A DNA stretch of 41,287 bases from Candidatus Sabulitectum sp. (lineage in GTDB: Bacteria > Fermentibacterota > Fermentibacteria > Fermentibacterales > JCC-6): the NCBI GenBank assembly GCA_023139045.1, contig JAGLOJ010000097.1, positions 1 through 41,287 of the forward strand, given 5' to 3'. Shown piece by piece: positions 34,850 to 41,287 of the stretch (its first letter is position 1; every line of letters starts with the position of its first letter). Under the pieces are notes generated by a model. The model saw only the letters and a program-made list of their open reading frames with translations, did no database searches and had not been told where the DNA came from. The position numbers and the translations under genes are program-made.

Positions 34850-35749
34850 ATGAGCAAATCCTCATTATCGGAAAACACAAAGATTGCTATTGATATTCTA
34901 CGGAATAAGAGAGATATATCTTACGAATCCTTTGATTTAAACATGTCATATCCAACAGAGAGAGCAGAAAATGTCTATCGAGAGTTGATAAAGCCTATGC
35001 GAGCAATGGCTCCAGCTGGTATACCTAATAGACGTTTTTTGATTTCTGCATCTGAAAGGCTTGCTCGAACATTTGTAAGAGATATCTACTGTGTTTTCCC
35101 CCCGAAAGATGAGTATGAAGCAAGAGTGAAAAGTTTATATATGAAACTGATCCAGGAAGCACCCAAGTTAACTTTGGCAATTACTGAGCGAAGTGTAGGT
35201 CATAAGCTGGCCGCTATTGTAAGAAAAAGTTGTTCATTGGGATCAACAACAGAATCTAACGATATTGTAGCAGCTCTTGTATTTGCCTATGATGCTGTTC
35301 CAGAAATTTACTCTTCACTATGCTATGCAATTAAGGTTTCTTTGGGCAAGAGGGAAGATAAATTACTAGATACCTACAATAGGTTTGTTAGAAATCCTCT
35401 CGATGTTTTAATTCCTGTACAATCTGAGTTTGAGGGGATACTTCCGGATAGCTCAAAATGGAATCAGATTCGAAATAGCGAATCTCACTTGAACACAACT
35501 TATGGTGAAGTGATTACTTTCAGGGACGATGGCAAGACCGACTTGTGTATGACAAAAGACGATCTTCTTGAAATGGGATTCAAAGTCAGAGAGACAACTG
35601 TATTGATACTTGATACAGTGTCTACATACTTCCTACCTTGGGGTATTGCATCGCTGATGTGCTCTACAAAGGATGAAGAGCAGTTAGCGCAGATTAGTAC
35701 TAAATTTGCTATTGATATTCAAAACGCGACAGAAACTAGAAAAGTATAA
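34850..35749 (+). CDS. Putative HEPN-type protein, unknown function
   Basis: 299 aa from ATG 34850, chosen because AAAGGAG lies 8 nt upstream. Mostly helical and not matched to a family I can name. Residues about 204-213 read WNQIRNSESH: an R-N-x3-H motif of the R-x4-6-H type that marks HEPN RNases of defence and toxin systems, placed in the C-terminal half with helical flanks, as in HEPN folds. It is the first of three + strand genes in the AT-rich island, so a defence role is possible but unproven. Confidence 0.55.
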   Translation: MSKSSLSENTKIAIDILRNKRDISYESFDLNMSYPTERAENVYRELIKPMRAMAPAGIPNRRFLISASERLARTFVRDIYCVFPPKDEYEARVKSLYMKLIQEAPKLTLAITERSVGHKLAAIVRKSCSLGSTTESNDIVAALVFAYDAVPEIYSSLCYAIKVSLGKREDKLLDTYNRFVRNPLDVLIPVQSEFEGILPDSSKWNQIRNSESHLNTTYGEVITFRDDGKTDLCMTKDDLLEMGFKVRETTVLILDTVSTYFLPWGIASLMCSTKDEEQLAQISTKFAIDIQNATETRKV

Positions 35750-35793
35750 AGAAATAGCAAGCTATACAGGATGTATAGTATGGGAACAGCAGT

Positions 35794-37023
35794 ATGAATA
35801 CGTATATAATATTAATAGTAATTCTGATTGTAGTACCGATAGCAATATATTGTTTAAGAAGAAACAATATGCTACAGACATGGATAAAAGAAGTAAATCA
35901 TATACTACCAGTATTAGAAATAATAAGTGTTTTAATTTTGATAATATCAGTGATAATAACATTAACGCTGTATAGCGTAGAACAACAAAAGCAGAAAGAA
36001 CAGCTATTTCAAGAAAGATTTTCGCGCCTAAGTATTCTCAAAGAAGAACTTATAGTAAATATGGAGATATGCTATGAATTTCTGACTGAAAGTGACTCAA
36101 TCTCTGTTAACTCGCATCAAACATATCCAGTTCCAGTAAGAAGGTATTGCACATCCATTATCGAAAACGCCTTAGCGAGAGGTGATATTCAATCTCCAGA
36201 AATACGAGAAAGACTGTGGCTTTTATATAGGCTAATGCAATCAGCGAATTCTATGCTTGACAGCGCTGAATCTAGCAGAAACCTCCAACTCTCAAATGTC
36301 CTTGATGATTACTCTGCATATAGTACAGTAAAAAGCGATATAAATAATGCTATACAAAATGTATGGGATTGTTCAAGGCGAATAGAATCACTTATTAAGC
36401 CTTCAATTCTCTATCTTAAGGGAAGTTATAGATTTCAACACGATAAGAAAGAGGAGTTGGGTATGTCAACATATGAAATTGTATTGGGTGTTGCCTCTGC
36501 ACTTTCTGCACTTGCAGCTTGGTTTGCATTGTTTATAGCGCTTAGGGCTGTAAGGTTGCCAAAAGTCAAACTAGAGTGCTCAATTATCGATCCAGAGTCA
36601 CCAACATATAGGAATTTGGGAGAGGAAAATCAGTTACTTATTGAAAAGATCATTACAATAGAAAATAAGGGAAAGCATGAAACCTATTTATACGTAGATT
36701 TGTGGTCTCGATATACTTTAGTGCAACCTCCTAAAATAGATACAATACTTGAACATAGAGACTTCTTCCAGACTGTTGGACCAGATAATTATGGCAGATA
36801 TCTAAATGTATACACACCCTGTTTGCCTCCTCAGGGTTGTGTAACAATTCGTCTCTTATGCGTAGCTGAACAAGTACTGAGTTCAGATGATAGACAACTC
36901 TTGCAGTCTATTACAGTACAATCTGCAAGGAAGAAGCACAAAGTTAACGATAACACAAAGCTAAATTTCTACGAATCCTATAAATTGAAATACAGACATG
37001 GAGAGTCTCCCACGAAGCATTAG
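35794..37023 (+). CDS. Three-helix membrane protein, unknown function
   Basis: 409 aa, AT-rich codon use. Membrane helices at about 2-20 (YIILIVILIVVPIAIYCL), 38-61 (LEIISVLILIISVIITLTL) and 225-250 (YEIVLGVASALSALAAWFALFIAL). A helical domain of about 160 residues lies between helices 2 and 3, and a beta-rich domain of about 150 residues follows (IITIENKGKHETYLYVDLWSRY). No family recognised. 44 bp after the HEPN-like gene and directly before the zinc-ribbon gene, so the three probably act together. Confidence 0.6.
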   Translation: MNTYIILIVILIVVPIAIYCLRRNNMLQTWIKEVNHILPVLEIISVLILIISVIITLTLYSVEQQKQKEQLFQERFSRLSILKEELIVNMEICYEFLTESDSISVNSHQTYPVPVRRYCTSIIENALARGDIQSPEIRERLWLLYRLMQSANSMLDSAESSRNLQLSNVLDDYSAYSTVKSDINNAIQNVWDCSRRIESLIKPSILYLKGSYRFQHDKKEELGMSTYEIVLGVASALSALAAWFALFIALRAVRLPKVKLECSIIDPESPTYRNLGEENQLLIEKIITIENKGKHETYLYVDLWSRYTLVQPPKIDTILEHRDFFQTVGPDNYGRYLNVYTPCLPPQGCVTIRLLCVAEQVLSSDDRQLLQSITVQSARKKHKVNDNTKLNFYESYKLKYRHGESPTKH

Positions 37024-37038
37024 ATGAAAGGTAACAAA

Positions 37039-37743
37039 ATGTCTATTTTAAAAAGGCTCTTTGGTTCAAAAAACAAGCCTGAAAAGAAAGTTAGTAATAA
37101 CCCGAAAGAGAGTATTGCAGCAAAGAGTGTATCTGTGGCAGTGTGTCCTTATTGCTCGGAACAACTTGAAAAGAAACCAGCACGAAAGAAAAAGTGCCCT
37201 CATTGCGGAAATTACATTTTAGTAAGAAAAGGCAAACTCATTACAGAGAATCAAAAGAAAGTATATCTGTTCACTGCTGATTTTGAATCAATGGGAGTGA
37301 CTGTGCAAAGCTTCAATAAGCATAAGAAAGCACTATCACAGGAATGGGGAAACACCCCAAAGGTTAACGATGTATTCTGGAGAATTCTTAATGACCTAAT
37401 TTCAAAGCAGAAAGATTTAAGCAAGCTTGTAATTATTTATGAGAAAATGGGACATATAGCAAAAGAGGAAGGTAAGAATCCATCAACATACTATGAGCAA
37501 GCAAAAAAGCTTCAGGTGCGTATTCACAGAAGTACCTTGCAGGGGCACAAAGACCTTGGATTTATGATTGTGGGCGTTCAAGTCGCTGGAATGAATGATT
37601 CGCACCAATGTAGCTATTGCAGAAGTATTGATCGGAAAGTGTATTCTATTGATCAGGCCCTTAGCGAAATGCCACTCCCTGGGAAGTGTTCAGCAGAGTC
37701 AAGGTGTAGATGTATGTATATTGCTGTGTTCGATGATGATTAA
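37039..37743 (+). CDS. Double zinc-ribbon protein, unknown function
   Basis: 234 aa from ATG 37039 (AAAGGTAAC upstream; ATG 37024 also possible). N-terminal Lys-rich segment, then VCPYCSEQL...KKCPHCGNYI (Cys4 ribbon). A C-terminal part has CSYCRSIDRKVYSIDQALSEMPLPGKC...CRCMYI, a Cys-rich ending of the kind seen in phage head-morphogenesis-like and some other mobile-element proteins. It follows the membrane-protein gene without a gap. Confidence 0.6.
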   Translation: MSILKRLFGSKNKPEKKVSNNPKESIAAKSVSVAVCPYCSEQLEKKPARKKKCPHCGNYILVRKGKLITENQKKVYLFTADFESMGVTVQSFNKHKKALSQEWGNTPKVNDVFWRILNDLISKQKDLSKLVIIYEKMGHIAKEEGKNPSTYYEQAKKLQVRIHRSTLQGHKDLGFMIVGVQVAGMNDSHQCSYCRSIDRKVYSIDQALSEMPLPGKCSAESRCRCMYIAVFDDD

Positions 37744-37835
37744 AGAGATACACGATCACAGCAAGTTTGAGCTAAGTAAAACCATCTACTGTTTTCACCA
37801 ATCTATAATTGGTTGTAGGAAATCGGAACATTTTC

Positions 37836-37851
37836 CCACTACGGGGTACTC
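37836..37851 (+). repeat. Interspersed repeat, copy 1 (partial)
   Basis: CCACTACGGGGTACTC in the 185-bp gap before the gene at 37929. Only the right half of the roughly 30-bp consensus is kept. Confidence 0.45.
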
Positions 37852-37928
37852 AACAGTATTTGCTTATCTGATAGCAACAGAGTATGCTAATTGAGCATTT
37901 CTACTGTTAGGAGAAGAGAGGAGTTCAA

Positions 37929-38456
37929 ATGAGCGCACTGGTTGTAATCTTTCACTTATTATTACTTGGCTCGGGAAGTGATTTAGATTACGGAGTAGGA
38001 GTAGTGGAGGACCGCTTTGAGGGGTTTACAAAGACTTATATGAGTCACAATCTGATTCCTAATGAACCCGGATTACCTATAAGATTAGATGATATTGTTG
38101 CTACGGGACTTGGAGCAATGGTTATTGAATATGAAGAGGGTGAAACATCCTTTCTTATTTTCGCCGAGATATCAAGTGAGGATTGGCTTTTCCTATCAAG
38201 AGTTAATCTGCTTCTAAATGATACTACTAGAGTTTGCCTTGATAATCCTCTGGAGCCTGTAAGAGATGTTTTTAATGGGATCTGTTGTGAACGAGTTATG
38301 TTTGAAGTAGAACCTCAATTGATTTGGGAGATTGCATTAGCTGATACCGTGGAGATTAAATTATCAGGTGACGATTACTACAGAATTCGAGCATTGAGTC
38401 CAGTCAATGTTCAGCGGTTTTATGAATTCGCTATGCAGTACATACCAGAAACATAG
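37929..38456 (+). CDS. Small secreted protein, unknown function
   Basis: 175 aa with a signal-peptide-like start (ALVVIFHLLLLGSGS), then an acidic, beta-rich body (MVIEYEEGETSFLIFAEISSEDWLFL). GAGAGGAG precedes the ATG. No family recognised. It is bracketed by repeat copies 1 and 2. Confidence 0.55.
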   Translation: MSALVVIFHLLLLGSGSDLDYGVGVVEDRFEGFTKTYMSHNLIPNEPGLPIRLDDIVATGLGAMVIEYEEGETSFLIFAEISSEDWLFLSRVNLLLNDTTRVCLDNPLEPVRDVFNGICCERVMFEVEPQLIWEIALADTVEIKLSGDDYYRIRALSPVNVQRFYEFAMQYIPET

Positions 38457-38570
38457 ACTATAGAGCCTGATAGAAGTTAGGTTTATGAGGTTACAAATGA
38501 CTTATCTTCAATTTGACTCTAACTCCTGATATTCTTTCTTGAAAATCGTTTAGTAGCCAGAATATCTCAG

Positions 38571-38600
38571 AGTTCTAAGAGTATCCACTATGGGGTGCCA
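38571..38600 (+). repeat. Interspersed repeat, copy 2
   Basis: AGTTCTAAGAGTATCCACTA followed by TGGGGTGCCA: full-length copy, between the secreted-protein gene and the NYN gene. Confidence 0.55.
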
Positions 38601-38626
38601 AAAGAATCTTAGGACTCTGCTCATTG

Positions 38627-38656
38627 AGTTCTAAGAGTATCTACTTATGCGTGCTG
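38627..38656 (+). repeat. Interspersed repeat, copy 3 (degenerate right half)
   Basis: AGTTCTAAGAGTATC matches copy 2 exactly, then TACTTATGCGTGCTG diverges. 56 bp downstream of copy 2, in the same orientation. Confidence 0.45.
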
Positions 38657-38695
38657 TCTGCAAATTCTTTAAGTATAGGCGAAATGAATGTAGAA

Positions 38696-39328
38696 TCAGT
38701 AGCAGTCGGAAAACCAGTCCGGCTTCAAGTGAATGAAGGAAGAGCATACCTTACCCAACTGACCACTGGTATTGCAGGAAGCTGCAAAGACCTTTTTCGA
38801 ATTTGCGATTGCGGCTTCAACAGCAGGAGTGAAATCACCATCGGCGGAGAGAAGATAAGCGGTGTCATATTCATTTCTCTCAGCCATAACAGCTATATCG
38901 ACCGCAAGCATGACATCTACGGCTTTTTCCACCAGGACAGTAGACTTGTTGTAGTTTGCAGCAAGCTTTATTAAATCGTGAAAAACGGATTTGTCGATTC
39001 GAACACTTAAAGAGTTAAGGTAGGCAGTTAGTTCTGTTGATGCTGGATTTGAGTACGGTCTGCGTTCTAATCTTCCAGTGAATATCCTGATTCTAGAATC
39101 TTGACGACGCATATTTGAGAAAAACCTTCTTTGTCCTGCATACTGTGTTGGAGATTCTTTTTGTGATACTTGACCAATGTAGTATCTCGTTTCCTGCCAA
39201 TTTCGAGAACCAACAAGTTTTGAGCATATTGATGCATAGTTCAGTTTTCCAGGTTGGCCGATGCCATTCTCTTTTAGAGAGTGGTACCAGTTATTCCCAT
39301 CAATGAAAAGAACCGCACGATCAGGCAT
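38696..39328 (-). CDS. NYN/LabA-like PIN-fold nuclease
   Basis: 210 aa from ATG 39328. VLFIDGNNWYHS (first acidic residue plus Asn), VEKAVDVMLAVDIAV and YLLSADGDFTPAVEAAI are the three acidic motifs of the NYN (DUF88/LabA) branch of PIN RNases. The frame is open to 39436, but the added 36 residues include a strong inverted repeat and lack family support. Likely an RNA-cleaving enzyme of a defence or stress gene; monocistronic between repeat copies 3 and 4. Confidence 0.8.
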   Translation of the reverse strand: MPDRAVLFIDGNNWYHSLKENGIGQPGKLNYASICSKLVGSRNWQETRYYIGQVSQKESPTQYAGQRRFFSNMRRQDSRIRIFTGRLERRPYSNPASTELTAYLNSLSVRIDKSVFHDLIKLAANYNKSTVLVEKAVDVMLAVDIAVMAERNEYDTAYLLSADGDFTPAVEAAIANSKKVFAASCNTSGQLGKVCSSFIHLKPDWFSDCY

Positions 39329-39351
39329 GACTCTGCTTTCTAAAGTGAAAA

Positions 39352-39381
39352 CCCCGGCGTGTGGTTGCCCAGACACCGGGG
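39352..39381. promoter_or_regulatory. Hairpin upstream of the NYN gene
   Basis: CCCCGG (39352-39357) pairs with CCGGGG (39376-39381), with TGT/ACA continuing the stem inside. It lies in the likely 5' untranslated region of the NYN gene, so it could be an operator or leader structure. Confidence 0.35.
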
Positions 39382-39485
39382 GAGATAAATAATACGTCCC
39401 CTTGAGGCCGTACACTTCAATAATATGATTCACCATCTGATTGTCAAGTTATGTGATTGTTTCTCAGTACTTCTTTTTGCATGGT

Positions 39486-39515
39486 AGTTCGATAAGCGTA
39501 CACTACGGGGTGCTC
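39486..39515 (+). repeat. Interspersed repeat, copy 4
   Basis: AGTTCGATAAGCGTACACTA followed by CGGGGTGCTC, in the 90-bp gap between the NYN gene and the antitoxin gene. Confidence 0.55.
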
Positions 39516-39526
39516 ATCCAGTGCAA

Positions 39527-39862
39527 TTACACCGGTGTAGATATCTTGCCTTTTCTAACTTCCCCGAACTGGTTGATTTGTACATCACCCTCAGGGAAGC
39601 TAGCGACTATCTTTAATGTTGCCCCCATTGCCTCAAGAACTGTACGAAGAGTGCTGATGAACATATCTGACTGATGTTCAATCCTGGAAATTGCTGACTG
39701 TTTCATTTTCAAAGTAGCAGCAAGTTCCTCTTGTGTCATGTCCAGAGCTTTCCTGAGTTCACGAATTTCCATTTCTAGCAGAAGCTCATTAGTGCGTAGC
39801 TCTACTTTCTTCCGACGTTCTGGAGACATATTGTCAACAAGGTTTTTGAAGGGCTTCGACAT
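39527..39862 (-). CDS. XRE-family antitoxin (HigA-like)
   Basis: 111 aa from ATG 39862, preceded by AGGGGGATGAAGTA. NLVDNMSPERRKKVELRTNELLLEM is the usual N-terminal pattern of antitoxins paired with RelE/HigB-type toxins; the HTH is ELRKALDMTQEELAATLKMKQSAISRIEHQSDMFISTLRTVLEAMG. A longer frame starting at TTG 39964 lacks ribosome-binding spacing. It would neutralise the upstream toxin and repress the shared promoter. Confidence 0.85.
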   Translation of the reverse strand: MSKPFKNLVDNMSPERRKKVELRTNELLLEMEIRELRKALDMTQEELAATLKMKQSAISRIEHQSDMFISTLRTVLEAMGATLKIVASFPEGDVQINQFGEVRKGKISTPV

Positions 39863-39960
39863 TACTTCATCCCCCTTTTCTTTTTCATTTCCTACTTCTT
39901 TTCCTTCATTTCTTCCTTGGTTCCTTCTTAATAACACATTGCGTAAGTCTGCTATTTGTT

Positions 39961-40311
39961 TCAACTCCTTTTCAAATACCTGACGTGGTCATCGTAGATT
40001 CTATCTGCAATCGGTACATATTCCTCATACCACCGATCATTACCAGTCTTGCAACCCCCGATCAGGAGAACGGCAGCTCTTCCTGGATCAAATGCATAAA
40101 GAACTCGATACGGATTCCCACAATGCTGGATTCTTAATTCCCTCATATGACTATGTCTTGAGCCTTCTATGCTTGAGGAGTATGGATAGTCAAGAGTAAC
40201 TCCCCTGGCTTCCAATAGATTCACACACGAAGCAACAGATTCTTGCTCACCATCGTCCAAATCACTCCACCATTCGCCAAACTCATCAGTGTATTGAACA
40301 CCACACTTCAA
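39961..40311 (-). CDS. RelE/HigB-type toxin (Gp49-like)
   Basis: About 116 aa from a TTG at 40311. YTDEFGEWWSDLDDGEQESVASCVNLLEARGVTL, then SSIEGSRHSHMRELRIQHCGNPYRVLYAFDPGRAAVLLIGGCKTGNDRWYEEYVPIAD, is the phage-Gp49/HigB pattern of ribosome-dependent mRNA interferases, with Arg/Lys residues in the core. The frame continues to 40371 but that part is the promoter. Toxin-first order, as in higBA. Confidence 0.85.
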   Translation of the reverse strand: MKCGVQYTDEFGEWWSDLDDGEQESVASCVNLLEARGVTLDYPYSSSIEGSRHSHMRELRIQHCGNPYRVLYAFDPGRAAVLLIGGCKTGNDRWYEEYVPIADRIYDDHVRYLKRS

Positions 40312-40342
40312 TTCGCTATATGCATAAATATCACACTGAGGT

Positions 40343-40371
40343 AATATAACCTTCAGGTTATAATTTGTCAA
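40343..40371 (-). promoter_or_regulatory. Promoter and operator of the toxin-antitoxin operon
   Basis: On the - strand: TTGACA (40371-40366), 17-bp spacer, TATATT (40348-40343). The palindrome TATAACCTGAAGGTTATA (40362-40345) fills the spacer and overlaps the -10, so a bound antitoxin dimer would block polymerase. Confidence 0.75.
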
Positions 40372-40489
40372 GTCCGCTGTAGCATCCTCTTGAGTTCTCG
40401 TTTGACAGAATGAATTCCCTTTTGCGATAAACGACGAAGATTATCAGCCAGAGTGTACTTGAACGTTTCATTTGATGTTTGGTATAGAT

Positions 40490-40519
40490 AGTTCCAAAAG
40501 TATCCACTACGGGGTGTCT
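40490..40519 (+). repeat. Interspersed repeat, copy 5
   Basis: AGTTCCAAAAGTATCCACTA followed by CGGGGTGTCT, between the toxin-antitoxin promoter and the last gene. The rest of the 40372-40646 gap shows no gene. Confidence 0.55.
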
Positions 40520-40646
40520 TGAGTTTCAAAAATCAGAAAAATACTGCCCATACTTTTACCCTCTTTACATAAGGCAACTCTCTAATCATTTTAGCATTAA
40601 GAATTTGTTGTTATCACTGCAAAAACATATGCTTGGAGGCTCTCTT

Positions 40647-41287
40647 ATGAACTTTGCTGAGATTGTAAAAGATGTATATCCTACGACTGCTTTGAAAAGG
40701 ATTGCTGGAGCGCATGTTGTTGATCATCGAAACTTAAAAGAAGAAGAACTCAGGGATGCAATTTTGAAAATCAAACCTCAGTATACACATGAGGAAACGG
40801 CTCTTGAGCTTATTGAGGATGTGTTCCATAGAACCAGCGATCTTTCGATAAGAGTTATAACGAAAATAATCTTGGAAGATATTCTTCTTGAAGAGATTGG
40901 GTATGGATTACCCGTTGAAGATTTAGAAGAAAGGGTAATTGCAATTGAGCAATCCATTGTAGATAGATCAAACGAGACGGATTTGGCCGAATTAGCTGGT
41001 GGGAAAAATACTGAGTTTTATGCTAATCTTGAACTGTATAACTTTGTACTTGGGGTTGCTTGGGAGCACAGAAATACAAAATCACCTGATGAGGCAAATC
41101 TTCTTCGGAAGCTCAGAAACCGCTTAGGAATAACCCATACTAAGCATAGGATTCTAGAAGCAAAACTTGGAAAGTTTCCAAAACCGAATAATGAACTCCA
41201 TACTCGGCAGGAAATCAGAGAGGTCAGGAAAGAACTTCAGAGAAAAGGACTTGTCTTTGAGATCTTGAGAGTGACGAGTTCTCCACT
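40647..41287 (+). CDS. Unknown protein, cut by the window edge
   Basis: 213 complete codons, open at the right edge. ATG 40647 has GGAGG 7 nt upstream. Helical and charged: IKPQYTHEETALELIEDVFHRTSDLSIRVITKIILEDILLEEIGYGLP, then RKLRNRLGITHTKHRILEAKLGKFPKPNNELHTRQEIREVRKELQRKGLVF. I do not recognise it. Codon use is AT-rich like its island neighbours. Confidence 0.6.
   Translation, partial: MNFAEIVKDVYPTTALKRIAGAHVVDHRNLKEEELRDAILKIKPQYTHEETALELIEDVFHRTSDLSIRVITKIILEDILLEEIGYGLPVEDLEERVIAIEQSIVDRSNETDLAELAGGKNTEFYANLELYNFVLGVAWEHRNTKSPDEANLLRKLRNRLGITHTKHRILEAKLGKFPKPNNELHTRQEIREVRKELQRKGLVFEILRVTSSP

Noticed and set aside
35706..35975. 89-aa + strand frame between the HEPN-like and membrane-protein genes
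   Set aside because: It overlaps both neighbours in another frame, is Asn/Lys/Tyr-rich as AT-rich shadows are, and has no ribosome-binding site.
40312..40371. N-terminal extension of the HigB-like toxin to 40371
   Set aside because: This segment is a consensus promoter with an operator palindrome; the family N-terminus begins near the TTG at 40311.
37744..40646. CRISPR array from the interspersed repeats
   Set aside because: Copies are 0.06 to 1 kb apart, enclose genes, and vary in sequence; there are no regular spacers and no cas genes.

Overview
The window looks like a chromosome segment from an uncultured Gram-negative bacterium of the FCB superphylum type (Fermentibacteria or a related candidate phylum is my best guess). 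Support: an ExbB/TolQ-ExbD/TolR-TonB set implies an outer membrane; a gingipain-type (C25) peptidase and a second gene fragment end in Bacteroidetes-style type IX sorting-like domains; the ribosomal operon is complete in S10-spc-alpha order but lacks rpsD (S4). TGA is a normal stop codon here (for example rplC, rplO, secY).

Layout. 1-3.7 kb: a nitroreductase, a Cys-rich protein of unknown function, and a stand-alone EF-G. 3.7-4.8 kb: two small + strand reading frames interrupted by in-frame TGA codons, the first followed by a well-formed bacterial SECIS-like hairpin, then a small Met/Cys-rich protein on the - strand. 5.0-20.4 kb: rpsJ, rplCDWB, rpsS, rplV, rpsC, rplP, rpmC, rpsQ, rplNXE, rpsN, rpsH, rplF, rplR, rpsE, rpmD, rplO, secY, adk, map, infA, rpmJ, rpsM, rpsK, rpoA, rplQ and pfkA, all on +, tightly packed with many ATGA overlaps. 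20.4-26 kb: a quieter, partly decayed stretch with remnants of an FG-GAP/sorting-domain protein, a winged-helix regulator, a Phd-like antitoxin and a response-regulator receiver, between intact genes (CGGC-domain protein, AEC transporter, C25 peptidase, Nudix hydrolase). 26-28.2 kb: ridA and a tolQ-tolR-tonB-like operon. 28.2-30.2 kb (-): a C69 dipeptidase, translationally coupled to a small protein with two in-frame TGA codons.

30.4-41.3 kb is an AT-richer accessory island: a large serine recombinase, an AAA-type ATPase with two small genes and an XRE regulator with a membrane segment, a + strand set (putative HEPN RNase, three-helix membrane protein, zinc-ribbon protein), then single genes or a toxin-antitoxin pair separated by copies of a roughly 30-bp repeat.

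Main discovery candidate: a selenoprotein-like system. The 28.5 kb gene (here P2) has Cys-TGA followed 21 nt later by the triloop of a long, strongly paired hairpin. The 3.8 kb gene has TGA followed by a hairpin of the same architecture and the same 21-nt spacing. P2 aligns without gaps to the uninterrupted small protein at 4451-4750 (P1), in which the two C-U positions of P2 correspond to Met-Met and Cys-Cys. This suggests a new small Sec/Cys protein family. No selA/B/C/D gene is in the window, so the claim depends on the rest of the genome.
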